The position numbers and the translations under genes were made by a program. Positions 16,441 through 24,751 of a stretch of DNA of 64,000 nucleotides are shown one piece after another; the first letter of the stretch is position 1, and each line of letters opens with the position of its first letter. The notes beneath the pieces were generated by a model. It was given only the letters and a program-made list of their open reading frames with translations, searched no databases and was not told the origin of the DNA. The DNA comes from Flavobacterium cerinum (lineage in GTDB: Bacteria > Bacteroidota > Bacteroidia > Flavobacteriales > Flavobacteriaceae): positions 3,968,001 through 4,032,000 of the forward strand of contig NZ_CP101751.1 in the NCBI RefSeq assembly GCF_024496085.1, given 5' to 3'.

Positions 16441-19293
16441 TTATTTACTCAGGTACATTTTTCTTCTGGAGTACAATTCGTAGAACTGATCGTCTTTCAG
16501 GTCATCAATAAACAAGATGCTTTCTCCTGTTGATTTCATTTCAGGACCTAAAGCTTTGTTTACGTTTTTAAACTTACTGAATGAGAATACCGGTTGTTTG
16601 ATTGCATATCCGTTTAATTGCGGGTTAAAATCAAAATCCGTTACTTTATTTTCACCCAACATTACTTTTGTTGCGTAGTTTACATAAGGTTCTCCGTACG
16701 CTTTTGCGATAAACGGCACCGTACGCGATGCTCTCGGATTCGCTTCAATGATATAAACCGTATCGTCTTTAATCGCAAACTGGATATTGATAAGTCCTAC
16801 CGTTTTTAAAGCTAAAGCTATTTTTTTCGTATGATCTTTAATTTGCTGCATTACAAACTCACCCAAATTGAACGGCGGTAATGTTGCATTACTGTCACCC
16901 GAGTGAATTCCACAAGGTTCGATATGTTCCATAATACCGATAATGTATACATTTTCACCATCACAGATTGCATCCGCTTCCGCTTCAATCGCTCCGTCAA
17001 GATAATGATCCAGTAATAATTTATTATTCGGTATTTTACGTAACAAATCCACTACGTGTTCTTCCAGCTCTTGTTTGTTGATCACGATTTTCATCCCTTG
17101 TCCGCCCAATACATATGATGGTCGAACCAATAACGGGAAGTCCAGTTGATCAGCCAGTTTCGATGCTTCTTCAGCACTTTCAGCTACTCCGAATTTCGGG
17201 AACGGAATTTTTAATTCTTCCAATAATTCCGAGAAACGCCCCCTGTCTTCCGCCAAATCCAAAGCATCAAAGCTTGTACCGATAATCTTAACTCCGTATT
17301 TCGATAGTTTTTCAGCTAATTTCAATGCAGTCTGTCCGCCTAACTGTACAATAACCCCTTCCGGTTTTTCATGACGGATGATATCGTAAATATGTTCCCA
17401 GAAAACCGGTTCAAAATACAATTTATCCGCTGTATCAAAATCAGTTGATACCGTTTCCGGGTTACAGTTGATCATTATGGTTTCGTAACCGCATTCAGCC
17501 GCAGCCAATACACCGTGAACACAAGAATAATCAAACTCGATTCCTTGTCCGATACGGTTTGGTCCGGAACCTAAAACGATTACTTTTTTGCGATCGGTTA
17601 CTACACTTTCATTATCCACATAACGAGTACCGTCTGCTTTTTCGATTTCGGCTTCGAAAGTAGAGTAATAATAAGGTGTCTTCGCTTTAAACTCAGCCGC
17701 ACAGGTATCTACTAATTTGTAAACCCTTTTTACGCCTAAATCTTCGCGTAGTTTATAGATCTGACTTTCCAGACATCCCAACATATGAGCAATCTGTCTG
17801 TCGGCAAATCCTTTTTGTTTTGCTTCCAGCAATAATTCTTTAGTTAATGTATCGATATTGTGTTTGGAAATTTCTTTTTCCAAAGCATATAGTTCTTCAT
17901 ATTGTTTTAAGAACCACATATCGATTTTCGTAATTTCATGGATACGGCTCAACGGAATTCCCATTGCAATTGCATCATAGATTACAAATACGCGATCCCA
18001 GCTGGCATACGTCAACTTATCTATGATCTGATCATAATTTGTATATCCTTTTCCGTCGGCTCCTAGTCCGTTACGTTTGATTTCCAATGATTGCGTGGCT
18101 TTGTGTAATGCTTCCTGAAACGAACGTCCGATTCCCATTACTTCTCCAACAGATTTCATTTGTAAACCTAAAGTTCTGTCGGCTCCTTCAAATTTATCGA
18201 AGTTCCAACGCGGTATTTTTACGATTACATAATCCAATGTCGGTTCGAATAAAGCCGAAGTTGATTTGGTAATTTGATTTTGCAGTTCATCCAAACTATA
18301 TCCTAAAGCCAGTTTAGTAGCGATTTTAGCAATCGGATATCCGGTTGCTTTTGATGCCAAAGCTGAAGAACGCGATACACGAGGATTGATTTCAATTGCT
18401 ACAATATCTTCTTTTTCATCCGGCGAAACGGCAAACTGAACGTTACATCCGCCGGCAAAGTTACCGATACTACGCATCATCAGGATCGCCATATCCCGCA
18501 TTCTCTGGAATGTTCTGTCTGATAACGTCATTGCCGGAGCAACCGTAATACTATCTCCTGTATGGATTCCCATCGGGTCCATATTTTCGATTGTACAGAT
18601 GATGACTACGTTGTCGTTTTTATCGCGTAACAATTCCAATTCATATTCTTTCCATCCCAGTAGCGCTTTATCGATCAACACTTCATGAATTGGCGATGCT
18701 TCCAGACCTCTGGTTAGTAAATCGTCAAAATCTTCTTTTTTATGTACGAAAGCAGCTCCGGTTCCACCTAAAGTAAACGAAGGTCGGATTACCAAAGGAA
18801 AGCCGAATTCCTGAGCAATTTCTTTCCCTTTAAGGAAGGAATTAGCTGTTTTAGCCGGTGCTACCGGAATTTCGATTTTAGCTAATAATTGTTTGAATTG
18901 TTCCCGGTCTTCCGTTACATTAATGGCATTTACATCAACACCGATCAAACGTACGTTAAAATCCTGCCAGATTCCTTTTTCATCTGCTTCCAAACACAGG
19001 TTTAGTGCAGTTTGCCCACCCATTGTCGGCAAAACAGCGTCAATTTGCGGGTGTGCTTTTAGGATTTCTATAATGGATTTTGTTGTTAACGGTTTTAAAT
19101 AAATATGATCCGCCATGGAAGGATCCGTCATGATGGTCGCCGGATTGGAGTTGATCAAGATAACTTCAATTCCTTCTTCACGAAGTGATCGAGCGGATTG
19201 CGATCCGGAGTAGTCAAACTCACAGGCCTGTCCGATTACGATAGGCCCCGAACCGATAATTAAAACCGATTTTATTGAATTGTCTTTAGGCAT
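16441..19293 (-). CDS. carB: Carbamoyl-phosphate synthase large subunit, lacking the allosteric domain
   Basis: Makes carbamoyl phosphate from bicarbonate, ATP and ammonia supplied by the CarA glutaminase subunit, feeding pyrimidine and arginine synthesis. The 950 residues contain both ATP-grasp halves: the first opens VLIIGSGPIVIGQACEFDYS and the second VIVLGSGPNRIGQGIEFDYS. The oligomerisation segment lies between them. The protein stops shortly after FSKFKNVNKALGPEMKSTGE. Enzymes such as that of E. coli (about 1070 residues) continue for about 120 residues with the MGS-like domain that binds UMP and ornithine; here it is absent. A terminator directly follows the stop, so this is not a recent frameshift. 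carA is not in the window. Confidence 0.97.
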   Translation of the reverse strand: MPKDNSIKSVLIIGSGPIVIGQACEFDYSGSQSARSLREEGIEVILINSNPATIMTDPSMADHIYLKPLTTKSIIEILKAHPQIDAVLPTMGGQTALNLCLEADEKGIWQDFNVRLIGVDVNAINVTEDREQFKQLLAKIEIPVAPAKTANSFLKGKEIAQEFGFPLVIRPSFTLGGTGAAFVHKKEDFDDLLTRGLEASPIHEVLIDKALLGWKEYELELLRDKNDNVVIICTIENMDPMGIHTGDSITVAPAMTLSDRTFQRMRDMAILMMRSIGNFAGGCNVQFAVSPDEKEDIVAIEINPRVSRSSALASKATGYPIAKIATKLALGYSLDELQNQITKSTSALFEPTLDYVIVKIPRWNFDKFEGADRTLGLQMKSVGEVMGIGRSFQEALHKATQSLEIKRNGLGADGKGYTNYDQIIDKLTYASWDRVFVIYDAIAMGIPLSRIHEITKIDMWFLKQYEELYALEKEISKHNIDTLTKELLLEAKQKGFADRQIAHMLGCLESQIYKLREDLGVKRVYKLVDTCAAEFKAKTPYYYSTFEAEIEKADGTRYVDNESVVTDRKKVIVLGSGPNRIGQGIEFDYSCVHGVLAAAECGYETIMINCNPETVSTDFDTADKLYFEPVFWEHIYDIIRHEKPEGVIVQLGGQTALKLAEKLSKYGVKIIGTSFDALDLAEDRGRFSELLEELKIPFPKFGVAESAEEASKLADQLDFPLLVRPSYVLGGQGMKIVINKQELEEHVVDLLRKIPNNKLLLDHYLDGAIEAEADAICDGENVYIIGIMEHIEPCGIHSGDSNATLPPFNLGEFVMQQIKDHTKKIALALKTVGLINIQFAIKDDTVYIIEANPRASRTVPFIAKAYGEPYVNYATKVMLGENKVTDFDFNPQLNGYAIKQPVFSFSKFKNVNKALGPEMKSTGESILFIDDLKDDQFYELYSRRKMYLSK

Positions 19294-19339
19294 TGTGTTG
19301 TGTTGTATGTAGTTATTTTATTTTTAACGAAAAGATATA

Positions 19340-19372
19340 AAAAAAGGCGTTACCTTAAATAAGTAACACCTC
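19340..19372 (-). terminator. Terminator between rpmH and carB
   Basis: On the minus strand GGTGTTAC pairs with GTAACGCC (one G-U pair) around an 8-nt loop and is followed by a seven-T run. Confidence 0.82.
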
Positions 19373-19393
19373 TATTTATGATTTTAAAAATCA

Positions 19394-19555
19394 TTATTTT
19401 TTATGTCTTGGTTCTGATGAAACCGTTAACTTATGTCTTCCTTTAGCTCTTCTACGTGCTAATACTTTTCTTCCGTTAGCAGAAGCCATTCTTTCCATGA
19501 AACCGTGCTTGTTTCTTCTTTTTCTTTTTGATGGTTGAAACGTTCTCTTACTCAT
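19394..19555 (-). CDS. rpmH: 50S ribosomal protein bL34
   Basis: Small basic protein of the large ribosomal subunit. The minus-strand frame encodes 53 residues beginning [19 protein letters not shown] and continuing [20 protein letters not shown], an unmistakable L34 ([24 protein letters not shown]), with a short Bacteroidota-type C-terminal extension ending RHKK. It is too short for length-filtered ORF lists. It has its own promoter at 19624-19653 and a terminator before carB. In many bacteria rpmH sits beside rnpA and dnaA; here it is a lone gene upstream of carB, so no origin is implied. Confidence 0.97.
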   Translation of the reverse strand: MSKRTFQPSKRKRRNKHGFMERMASANGRKVLARRRAKGRHKLTVSSEPRHKK

Positions 19556-19623
19556 TGCTTTTATCTTTAAATCGTGTTTTTAAATAGGATCAGCTTTGAA
19601 TTATCTCGCTTCAAAACCGAGTG

Positions 19624-19653
19624 CAAATATACAAAGACTTTTATTTCTGGCAA
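19624..19653 (-). promoter_or_regulatory. Bacteroidota-type promoter of rpmH
   Basis: On the minus strand TTG (complement of 19651-19653) and TATATTTG (complement of 19624-19631) are separated by 19 bp, matching the Bacteroidota -33/-7 arrangement. The leader would be about 60 nt. Confidence 0.65.
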
Positions 19654-19776
19654 GTCCTTTTAAAAAAATATTTTTATTTCTGTTAACTGCTTTGCTCTTT
19701 AGCGATTAACGTCGTGGGAATTCCTTTAAAAAACGGGCTTTACGAAACTTAATTTCGCCCGATCATTTCATTTTAT

Positions 19777-19784
19777 TACATTTG
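19777..19784 (+). promoter_or_regulatory. Promoter -7 element for the TPR-like membrane protein gene
   Basis: TACATTTG fits TAnnTTTG, 22 bp before the ATG. A TTTC at 19753-19756 sits 20 bp upstream as a possible weak -33 element. Confidence 0.5.
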
Positions 19785-19806
19785 CAAACCTAAAACAAAA
19801 ACAATT

Positions 19807-20322
19807 ATGTTTCACAGAAATATCAAACTAATTATAGCCGCTATCATCATTGCATTGGGAATCTGGCAATTTACCGAGAGTAATATCGGGAACGGAATCT
19901 TCTTATTATTACTTTCGTCAATCTTTATCTTATTATACTTTAAAAACGAGTTTATTTTACTTGCTTTTTTAAAGCTTAGAAAACAGGATTTCCCGGGTGC
20001 TCAAAAATGGCTTGCTTATATTAAAAATCCGGATACGGCTTTGGTTCGAAAACAACAGGGATACTACAACTACCTGAATGGTCTTATGGTTTCCCAAACC
20101 AATTTATCGGCTGCCGAGAAATATTTCAAGAAAGCAATTGAATTAGGATTAAACATGGATCAGGATCTGGCTTTAGCCAAACTAAACCTGGCCGGAATTG
20201 CTATGACACGCAGAAGAAAATTAGAAGCTACGAACTTATTAAACGAGGCTAAAAAACTGGACAAGCAGAATATGCTTAAAGATCAAATCAAGATGATGAA
20301 AGATCAAATGAAGAAAATGTAA
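19807..20322 (+). CDS. Small membrane protein with TPR-like C-terminal region
   Basis: Function unknown. The 171 residues start with two close hydrophobic helices (about 8-25, IKLIIAAIIIALGIWQF, and 30-56, GIFLLLLSSIFILLYF). A soluble helical part follows, in which YYNYLNGLMVSQTNLSAAEKYFKKAIELGL and the next helix pair look like one to two TPR units. The tail is Lys/Met-rich (KMMKDQMKKM). Such DUF2892-like/TPR proteins are common and uncharacterised in flavobacteria. A scaffold role at the inner membrane is a guess from the TPR. It has its own promoter and terminator and is monocistronic. Confidence 0.85.
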   Translation: MFHRNIKLIIAAIIIALGIWQFTESNIGNGIFLLLLSSIFILLYFKNEFILLAFLKLRKQDFPGAQKWLAYIKNPDTALVRKQQGYYNYLNGLMVSQTNLSAAEKYFKKAIELGLNMDQDLALAKLNLAGIAMTRRRKLEATNLLNEAKKLDKQNMLKDQIKMMKDQMKKM

Positions 20323-20344
20323 TCAAAAACACTGATATTCAATT

Positions 20345-20374
20345 AAAAACGCCTTTTTTAGAGGCGTTTTTTTT
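20345..20374 (+). terminator. Terminator after the TPR-like gene
   Basis: AAAACGCCT / AGGCGTTTT stem followed by nine or more T residues. Confidence 0.88.
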
Positions 20375-20382
20375 TATCTTTG
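20375..20382 (+). promoter_or_regulatory. Possible -7 element for the thioredoxin-like gene
   Basis: TATCTTTG, directly after the preceding terminator, fits TAnnTTTG. It would give a leader of about 75 nt to the ATG at 20464. Confidence 0.4.
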
Positions 20383-20463
20383 TAACGCAACCGAAATGCG
20401 TTTATCGCATCTTATAATAAAGAATGTTTACCTCCAACAAGTACCACCTAAATGTATTTGCCT

Positions 20464-21165
20464 ATGAGAAACATCTACTTTATAATTGTTTGTATCTTTC
20501 TATCTTCTACAGTTACTGCTCAAGATAACACTACCCTTTTGTTTTCATACACCTTACACCGGAATTTAAAGTCCTATTCCAAACAATCGGATCTGGCTTA
20601 TCAAACCGGTGATACCGAACGCGGTCATTTTCTCTTTGATTCTCTTGTTCAAAACCAACTTGTAGGAACGCTATTTGACGATTTCAATTTAAAACGCTAT
20701 CATAAAAACAGATTACGCCTCAGCACCGTTAGCAAACCGGTTTTTCTGATCACATATGCTTCCTGGTGCGTTCCTGGAAAAGGTGAAATTCCGGCCTTAA
20801 ACAAACTCGCCCGACAATACGGAAAGGACGTACAGTTTATTGTATTGTACTGGGATCGAAAAGCCAACATCAAAAAGCTATCTAAAAAATTCGACAGTCG
20901 GATTATGATTTGCTACGCACACGAAACCTACAACAGAGACGCGTATCTCGTATCAACATTAAAACACAGTCTCGGTTTTCCGCTTACCTATTTACTGGAT
21001 GAAAAGCGAAATGTAGTTAGCATCAAACGCGGTATTATCAAGCCGGATCAAAAAATCACGTATGCCAAAGCAGTCGACGCTAACTACACCTCTTTCAAAG
21101 AGCACCTCAATTGCCTTTTGATCAACAAAATCAACGACTCTTCACAAAGATTAGCCAAACACTAG
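20464..21165 (+). CDS. Exported thioredoxin-fold protein with a single active-site cysteine
   Basis: Probably a periplasmic TlpA/thioredoxin-like protein, but its redox role is unclear. The start at 20464 (MRNIYFIIVCIFLSSTVTAQ) gives a clean signal peptide; the ATG at 20452 adds four residues. The thioredoxin fold is suggested by PVFLITYASWCVPGKGEIP followed by LNKLARQYGKDVQFIVLYWD and by SLGFPLTYLLDEKRNVV, with the cis-Pro-like FPLTYLLD. The usual WCxPC motif is WCVPG here, so the resolving cysteine is missing. The enzyme would have to work by a monothiol mechanism or serve as a binding protein. Its TAG stop shares the CTAG at 21162-21165 with the stop of the convergent transglycosylase gene. 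Confidence 0.8.
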   Translation: MRNIYFIIVCIFLSSTVTAQDNTTLLFSYTLHRNLKSYSKQSDLAYQTGDTERGHFLFDSLVQNQLVGTLFDDFNLKRYHKNRLRLSTVSKPVFLITYASWCVPGKGEIPALNKLARQYGKDVQFIVLYWDRKANIKKLSKKFDSRIMICYAHETYNRDAYLVSTLKHSLGFPLTYLLDEKRNVVSIKRGIIKPDQKITYAKAVDANYTSFKEHLNCLLINKINDSSQRLAKH

Positions 21166-22058
21166 CGTTTATACCCTTCCAAAGGAATATCGATCACATA
21201 GGTTTTATTAGGTGTTACTACTAATTTCTTATCGCGCAACCACGGATTATGAACTTTTAAAATCTTATAATTAATTCCCTGATCTAATGCAAAAGTCGCC
21301 AGATCATCAATATTAGCGGTTATTTCGACTTTTCGTACCGGAATTTGCTGATACAACACCTCTTTCGGTAAATCATAACCATATTTCACCTGATTCGTCA
21401 TAATTTCTTTTAAGGCCAGAATGCGGAATACATAACGGGCCGTTTCATCATTCAACAACAAATCATAATAATCACTCACTTTCTGACTTTCAATCTGCTT
21501 GTTAACACCGTTCATTCCTCCGTTATAAGAAGCAGCCGCCAATGTCCAGTTCCCAAATTTCGCTTTTGCAGCCAATAAGTATTTACAAGCTGCTTCCGTT
21601 GATTTTTCTAAATGATAACGTTCATCTACCGTTTCGGTTACTTCCATTCCTTTTTCTTTGGCGGTATCCGGCATAAACTGCCATATACCTCTTGCTCCGG
21701 CTGAGGAAACCGCATTAATTAATCCGCTTTCAATAACAGCCAGATATTTAAAATCATCCGGCACACCATATTGTTTTAAAATCGGTTCTATTACCGGAAA
21801 CGCCCGATTTGCTCTTTTGATGATCAGTGCAGTGGTAGCATGTAAATTCACATTCACTAAAAGCTCACGATCCATTCTTTCTTTTACGTCTGATAGTGTC
21901 ATCGGTACTTTTTCACCGGCAAAATCAATATTCAGCGGTAAATACACATGATTTTTCACATCCACATCGTTTCCGGTTCCGGCATCCGTCCAATAAACCA
22001 TAACACCACTTGTCAGTATAACGGCAGCCACAATGGCTATTCTTTTCACTTTATTCAT
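21162..22058 (-). CDS. Membrane-anchored lytic transglycosylase (SLT domain)
   Basis: Predicted murein lytic transglycosylase cleaving glycan strands in the periplasm. The 298 residues start with one N-terminal hydrophobic segment (about 5-24, RIAIVAAVILTSGVMVYW). The SLT domain has catalytic Glu E110 (YLAVIESGL), the AGARGIWQFMPDTA motif and the AAASYNGG motif typical of MltD-like enzymes. A C-terminal segment (about 250-298) has a LysM-like look (ATFALDQGINYKILKVHNPWL), though only as one degenerate copy. Its start overlaps the end of the upstream hydrolase gene by 8 bp, so the two are translationally coupled. The 3' end abuts the convergent thioredoxin-like gene with no room for a terminator. 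Confidence 0.92.
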   Translation of the reverse strand: MNKVKRIAIVAAVILTSGVMVYWTDAGTGNDVDVKNHVYLPLNIDFAGEKVPMTLSDVKERMDRELLVNVNLHATTALIIKRANRAFPVIEPILKQYGVPDDFKYLAVIESGLINAVSSAGARGIWQFMPDTAKEKGMEVTETVDERYHLEKSTEAACKYLLAAKAKFGNWTLAAASYNGGMNGVNKQIESQKVSDYYDLLLNDETARYVFRILALKEIMTNQVKYGYDLPKEVLYQQIPVRKVEITANIDDLATFALDQGINYKILKVHNPWLRDKKLVVTPNKTYVIDIPLEGYKR

Positions 22059-22737
22059 CTTCCGTATTTTTTATTGTATTTTCTCCTAAAATTATAGCCG
22101 GTAAATTACGATTTAACCAGCGGTATTTATTTATAATCATCACGTGAGTTCCGCCTTTTATAATAATCGCATCGTGAATATTTTTTAGCGGGAATACCTC
22201 ATCCTTATCTCCATGAATATGAACAATACTAGTATCGGCTTCTTTTCGATTCCATGAAACAACTTGTTCCAATGCCCAGTCAAGGTATCTTTTATCCCGC
22301 ATTGACAAGAACTTTTCATATAACTGAATCCGGCTTTTCGCCGTTTCTCCAAATGCATATTTAGCCAGTACTTCGATATTTCCAAATAGTCCTGTCGGAA
22401 TTAATTTATAAGCCTTTGTTGTTTTAGCAAATTTTATTCGTTTTGGAAACTCCGTATTGGCTTTAACACTGGAAATAATAATGGTTTTTCGCACCGGAAT
22501 AATCTTAGCCATTTCCTGCACCAATATCCCTCCGAAAGAAACACCAATTAATACCGGATTTTCTGCTTCAATTTTTTCAGTCATTCTTTTAGCATAAGCT
22601 TCCAGACTTTCTTTAGGCTCCGGCAAAAACCATTCCAGCCAATGTACCTCAAACTGATCTTCAGGCAATTTTATGTGTTCAAAAATGATAGGATTAGCTG
22701 CCAGTCCCGGCATTAAATAAACGGGTATTTTACTCAT
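22051..22737 (-). CDS. Alpha/beta hydrolase
   Basis: Cytoplasmic serine hydrolase of unknown substrate. The 228 residues show the fold's elements: an N-terminal strand with oxyanion region (VYLMPGLAANP), the nucleophile elbow with S67 (GVSFGG), an acid (HGDKDEVFP) and a catalytic His (KGGTHVMI). No signal peptide is present. It forms an overlapping pair with the lytic transglycosylase gene downstream (8 bp overlap), which hints at an envelope-related job, although the arrangement could be incidental. It diverges from the small acetyltransferase gene at 22884. Confidence 0.88.
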   Translation of the reverse strand: MSKIPVYLMPGLAANPIIFEHIKLPEDQFEVHWLEWFLPEPKESLEAYAKRMTEKIEAENPVLIGVSFGGILVQEMAKIIPVRKTIIISSVKANTEFPKRIKFAKTTKAYKLIPTGLFGNIEVLAKYAFGETAKSRIQLYEKFLSMRDKRYLDWALEQVVSWNRKEADTSIVHIHGDKDEVFPLKNIHDAIIIKGGTHVMIINKYRWLNRNLPAIILGENTIKNTEDE

Positions 22738-22883
22738 TATCTGATGTTTTAACGCTTCACTAACGCGGAATCTTATGAATTTTTCCGAAATTTGTATAAA
22801 AATAATTCATTCCGGATAATTTTACAATTGGTTTCCGGGTTAAATTATTATCAACTATTTCTTCTATATGAATACTTTATATC

Positions 22884-23165
22884 ATGGAAATTAAAGACAA
22901 CGAATTATTAAGACAATTCGAAAATCAAACTGAAAACGGACTATTAACTGTTGAATATTCCCTTCAGGATCGAAAACTATTTTTAACCAAACTGAACCAC
23001 TCCGAAAAGGAAGCTCCAGAAACTATCGATGCTTTTCTAAAAGCGATTATGTCTAATGCCGAAGAAAAAAGGTTTCGGGTTGTTCCGACACACCCAAAGA
23101 TTACTTCTTTTTTCAGAAAGAACCCGGTTTATAAGGAATTACTCCCTCCGGGAATTAAAATATAA
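22884..23165 (+). CDS. Small GNAT-like N-acetyltransferase
   Basis: A 93-residue protein resembling the short GCN5-related family (NATD1/YjdJ-like, about 90-100 residues), which has a minimal acetyl-CoA fold. Supporting features are LLTVEYSLQDRKLFLTKL, then APETIDAFLKAIMSNAEEKRFRVVPTHPKITSFFRKNPVYKELL, where the V-P-x-x-x-K-x-x-x-F-F-x-x-x-P-x-Y pattern is characteristic. Substrate unknown. It is monocistronic with a good terminator, and diverges from the hydrolase gene across about 146 bp. Confidence 0.85.
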   Translation: MEIKDNELLRQFENQTENGLLTVEYSLQDRKLFLTKLNHSEKEAPETIDAFLKAIMSNAEEKRFRVVPTHPKITSFFRKNPVYKELLPPGIKI

Positions 23166-23173
23166 AACAACAA

Positions 23174-23203
23174 AAACGGCTGCCTTACGACAGCCATTTT
23201 TTT
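23174..23203 (+). terminator. Terminator after the small acetyltransferase gene
   Basis: AACGGCTG / CAGCCATT-type stem followed by seven T residues. Confidence 0.83.
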
Positions 23204-23212
23204 ATCTATTAC

Positions 23213-23240
23213 ACCTGACAGGTTTTAAAACCTGTCAGGT
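23213..23240. repeat. Perfect 28-bp palindromic repeat element
   Basis: ACCTGACAGGTTTT is followed directly by its exact reverse complement. It lies 9 bp downstream of the mtaB stop. Related copies occur at 4588-4616 (diverged, within a terminator) and 51388-51411 (half degraded). A dispersed intergenic repeat family is likely; a terminator or transcript-end stabiliser role is possible. Confidence 0.7.
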
Positions 23241-23248
23241 ATTATATT

Positions 23249-24577
23249 TTATACCGGAACGTTGACAAAGTCCATACGAACGGTTCCGTCTTCGTCTATT
23301 TTGGTAAGCTGAATGTCGTGTAAGGTATTTACCAACTCCGGATTCCACGGTGTTTTAACTTTTACGTAATTCTCCGTAAATCCGTGAATGTATCCTTCTT
23401 TATTTTCACCTTCAAACAATACTGTACGATGGGTTCCCAATTGACTTTCATAAAATGCTCTTCGCTTTTTAACTGAAAGTCCGCGTAGCATTTTACTTCG
23501 TTTACTTCTTACATTCATCGGCACTACACCTTCCATTTCAGCAGCCTCTGTATTATCTCTTTCCGAATAGGTAAATACATGCAGATAAGAAATATCCAGT
23601 TCGTTCAGGAAATTATACGTTTCCAGAAACAATTCGTCTGTTTCTCCCGGAAATCCTACGATTACATCCACACCAATACAAGCATGCGGCATTACCTCTC
23701 TGATTTTAGTCACTCTGTCAGCATACAATTCCCGTAAATAACGACGCTTCATTTTTTTCAGAATCGTATTGCTTCCCGATTGTAACGGAATATGAAAATG
23801 CGGAACAAAAGTGCGGCTTTTCGACACAAACTCGATCGTTTCATTTTTTAGCAGATTCGGTTCAATCGATGAGATTCGTAATCGTTCGATTCCTTCAACC
23901 TCATCCAAAGCCTGAACCAGTTCAAAAAACGTATGTTCGTGTTTTTTATTTCCGAACTCTCCTTTTCCGTAATCTCCGATATTAACTCCGGTCAGTACAA
24001 TTTCTTTAATGCCTTGTGCCGAAATTTCTTTAGCATTTTTCATTACGTTTTCCATTGTATCACTACGGGAAATCCCACGTGCCAACGGAATCGTACAATA
24101 CGTACATTTATAATCACAACCATCCTGAACTTTTAAAAAAGCACGGGTTCTGTCACCGATCGAATAACTTCCTACATAAAAGTCGGCTTCCTCAATTTCA
24201 CAGGAATGCACTTCTCCCATGTCGTTTTTCGACAGGTCATTGATATAATCGGTAATTTTAAATTTTTCGGTAGCTCCCAAAACCAGATCCACGCCATCAA
24301 CCGAGACCAATTCTTCCGGTTTTAGCTGTGCATAACAACCAACAGCCGCCACAAAGGCTTTATCATTATTCTTTAAGGCTTTCTTTACGATCTGCTTGAA
24401 CTGCTTATCCGCGTTTTCCGTTACCGAACAAGTGTTGATAACATATATATCGGCTATTTCTTCAAAATCCACACGATCAAAGCCTTCGTCCTGAAAACTC
24501 CGGGCTATGGTAGATGTCTCTGAAAAATTCAGTTTACATCCCAACGTATAAAAAGCAACTTTTTTTCTGTTTTCCAT
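23249..24577 (-). CDS. mtaB: tRNA t6A37 C2-methylthiotransferase MtaB
   Basis: Radical SAM enzyme adding a methylthio group to N6-threonylcarbamoyladenosine at tRNA position 37. The 442 residues have the N-terminal UPF0004 domain with cluster cysteines (YTLGCKLNFSET, VINTCSVTENAD, VGCYAQ). The radical SAM core has C154-x3-C158-x2-C161 (CDYKCTYC) followed by PLARGISRSD. A C-terminal TRAM domain follows (HRTVLFEGENKEGYIHGFTENYVKV). LGCKLN-[FYQ]-E and the ARG-SRS pattern distinguish the MtaB group from RimO and MiaB. It is monocistronic; a -7-like TATCTTTG (minus, 24642-24649) lies upstream, and the 28-bp palindrome lies just past its stop. Confidence 0.94.
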   Translation of the reverse strand: MENRKKVAFYTLGCKLNFSETSTIARSFQDEGFDRVDFEEIADIYVINTCSVTENADKQFKQIVKKALKNNDKAFVAAVGCYAQLKPEELVSVDGVDLVLGATEKFKITDYINDLSKNDMGEVHSCEIEEADFYVGSYSIGDRTRAFLKVQDGCDYKCTYCTIPLARGISRSDTMENVMKNAKEISAQGIKEIVLTGVNIGDYGKGEFGNKKHEHTFFELVQALDEVEGIERLRISSIEPNLLKNETIEFVSKSRTFVPHFHIPLQSGSNTILKKMKRRYLRELYADRVTKIREVMPHACIGVDVIVGFPGETDELFLETYNFLNELDISYLHVFTYSERDNTEAAEMEGVVPMNVRSKRSKMLRGLSVKKRRAFYESQLGTHRTVLFEGENKEGYIHGFTENYVKVKTPWNPELVNTLHDIQLTKIDEDGTVRMDFVNVPV

Positions 24578-24641
24578 AATGATAAGCTACCTATAAAGTA
24601 GTAACTTTAGTTATATTTACATCTTTTTTAAAAAGAGTTTG

Positions 24642-24649
24642 CAAAGATA
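24642..24649 (-). promoter_or_regulatory. Possible -7 element for mtaB
   Basis: TATCTTTG on the minus strand fits TAnnTTTG, about 65 bp upstream of the mtaB ATG. The -33 partner is unclear. Confidence 0.4.
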
Positions 24650-24751
24650 CATACAAAATTCGGCTTGGTAAAATCCATTAGCAGATTTATATCTCTAATT
24701 CACATTATATTAAGACTTTACAACAGCCGACAAACCGAAATCTATTTCCTG

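Noticed and set aside
19394..19555. rpmH as a marker for a nearby replication origin
   Set aside because: The usual rnpA and dnaA neighbours and DnaA-box clusters are absent; rpmH stands alone beside carB.
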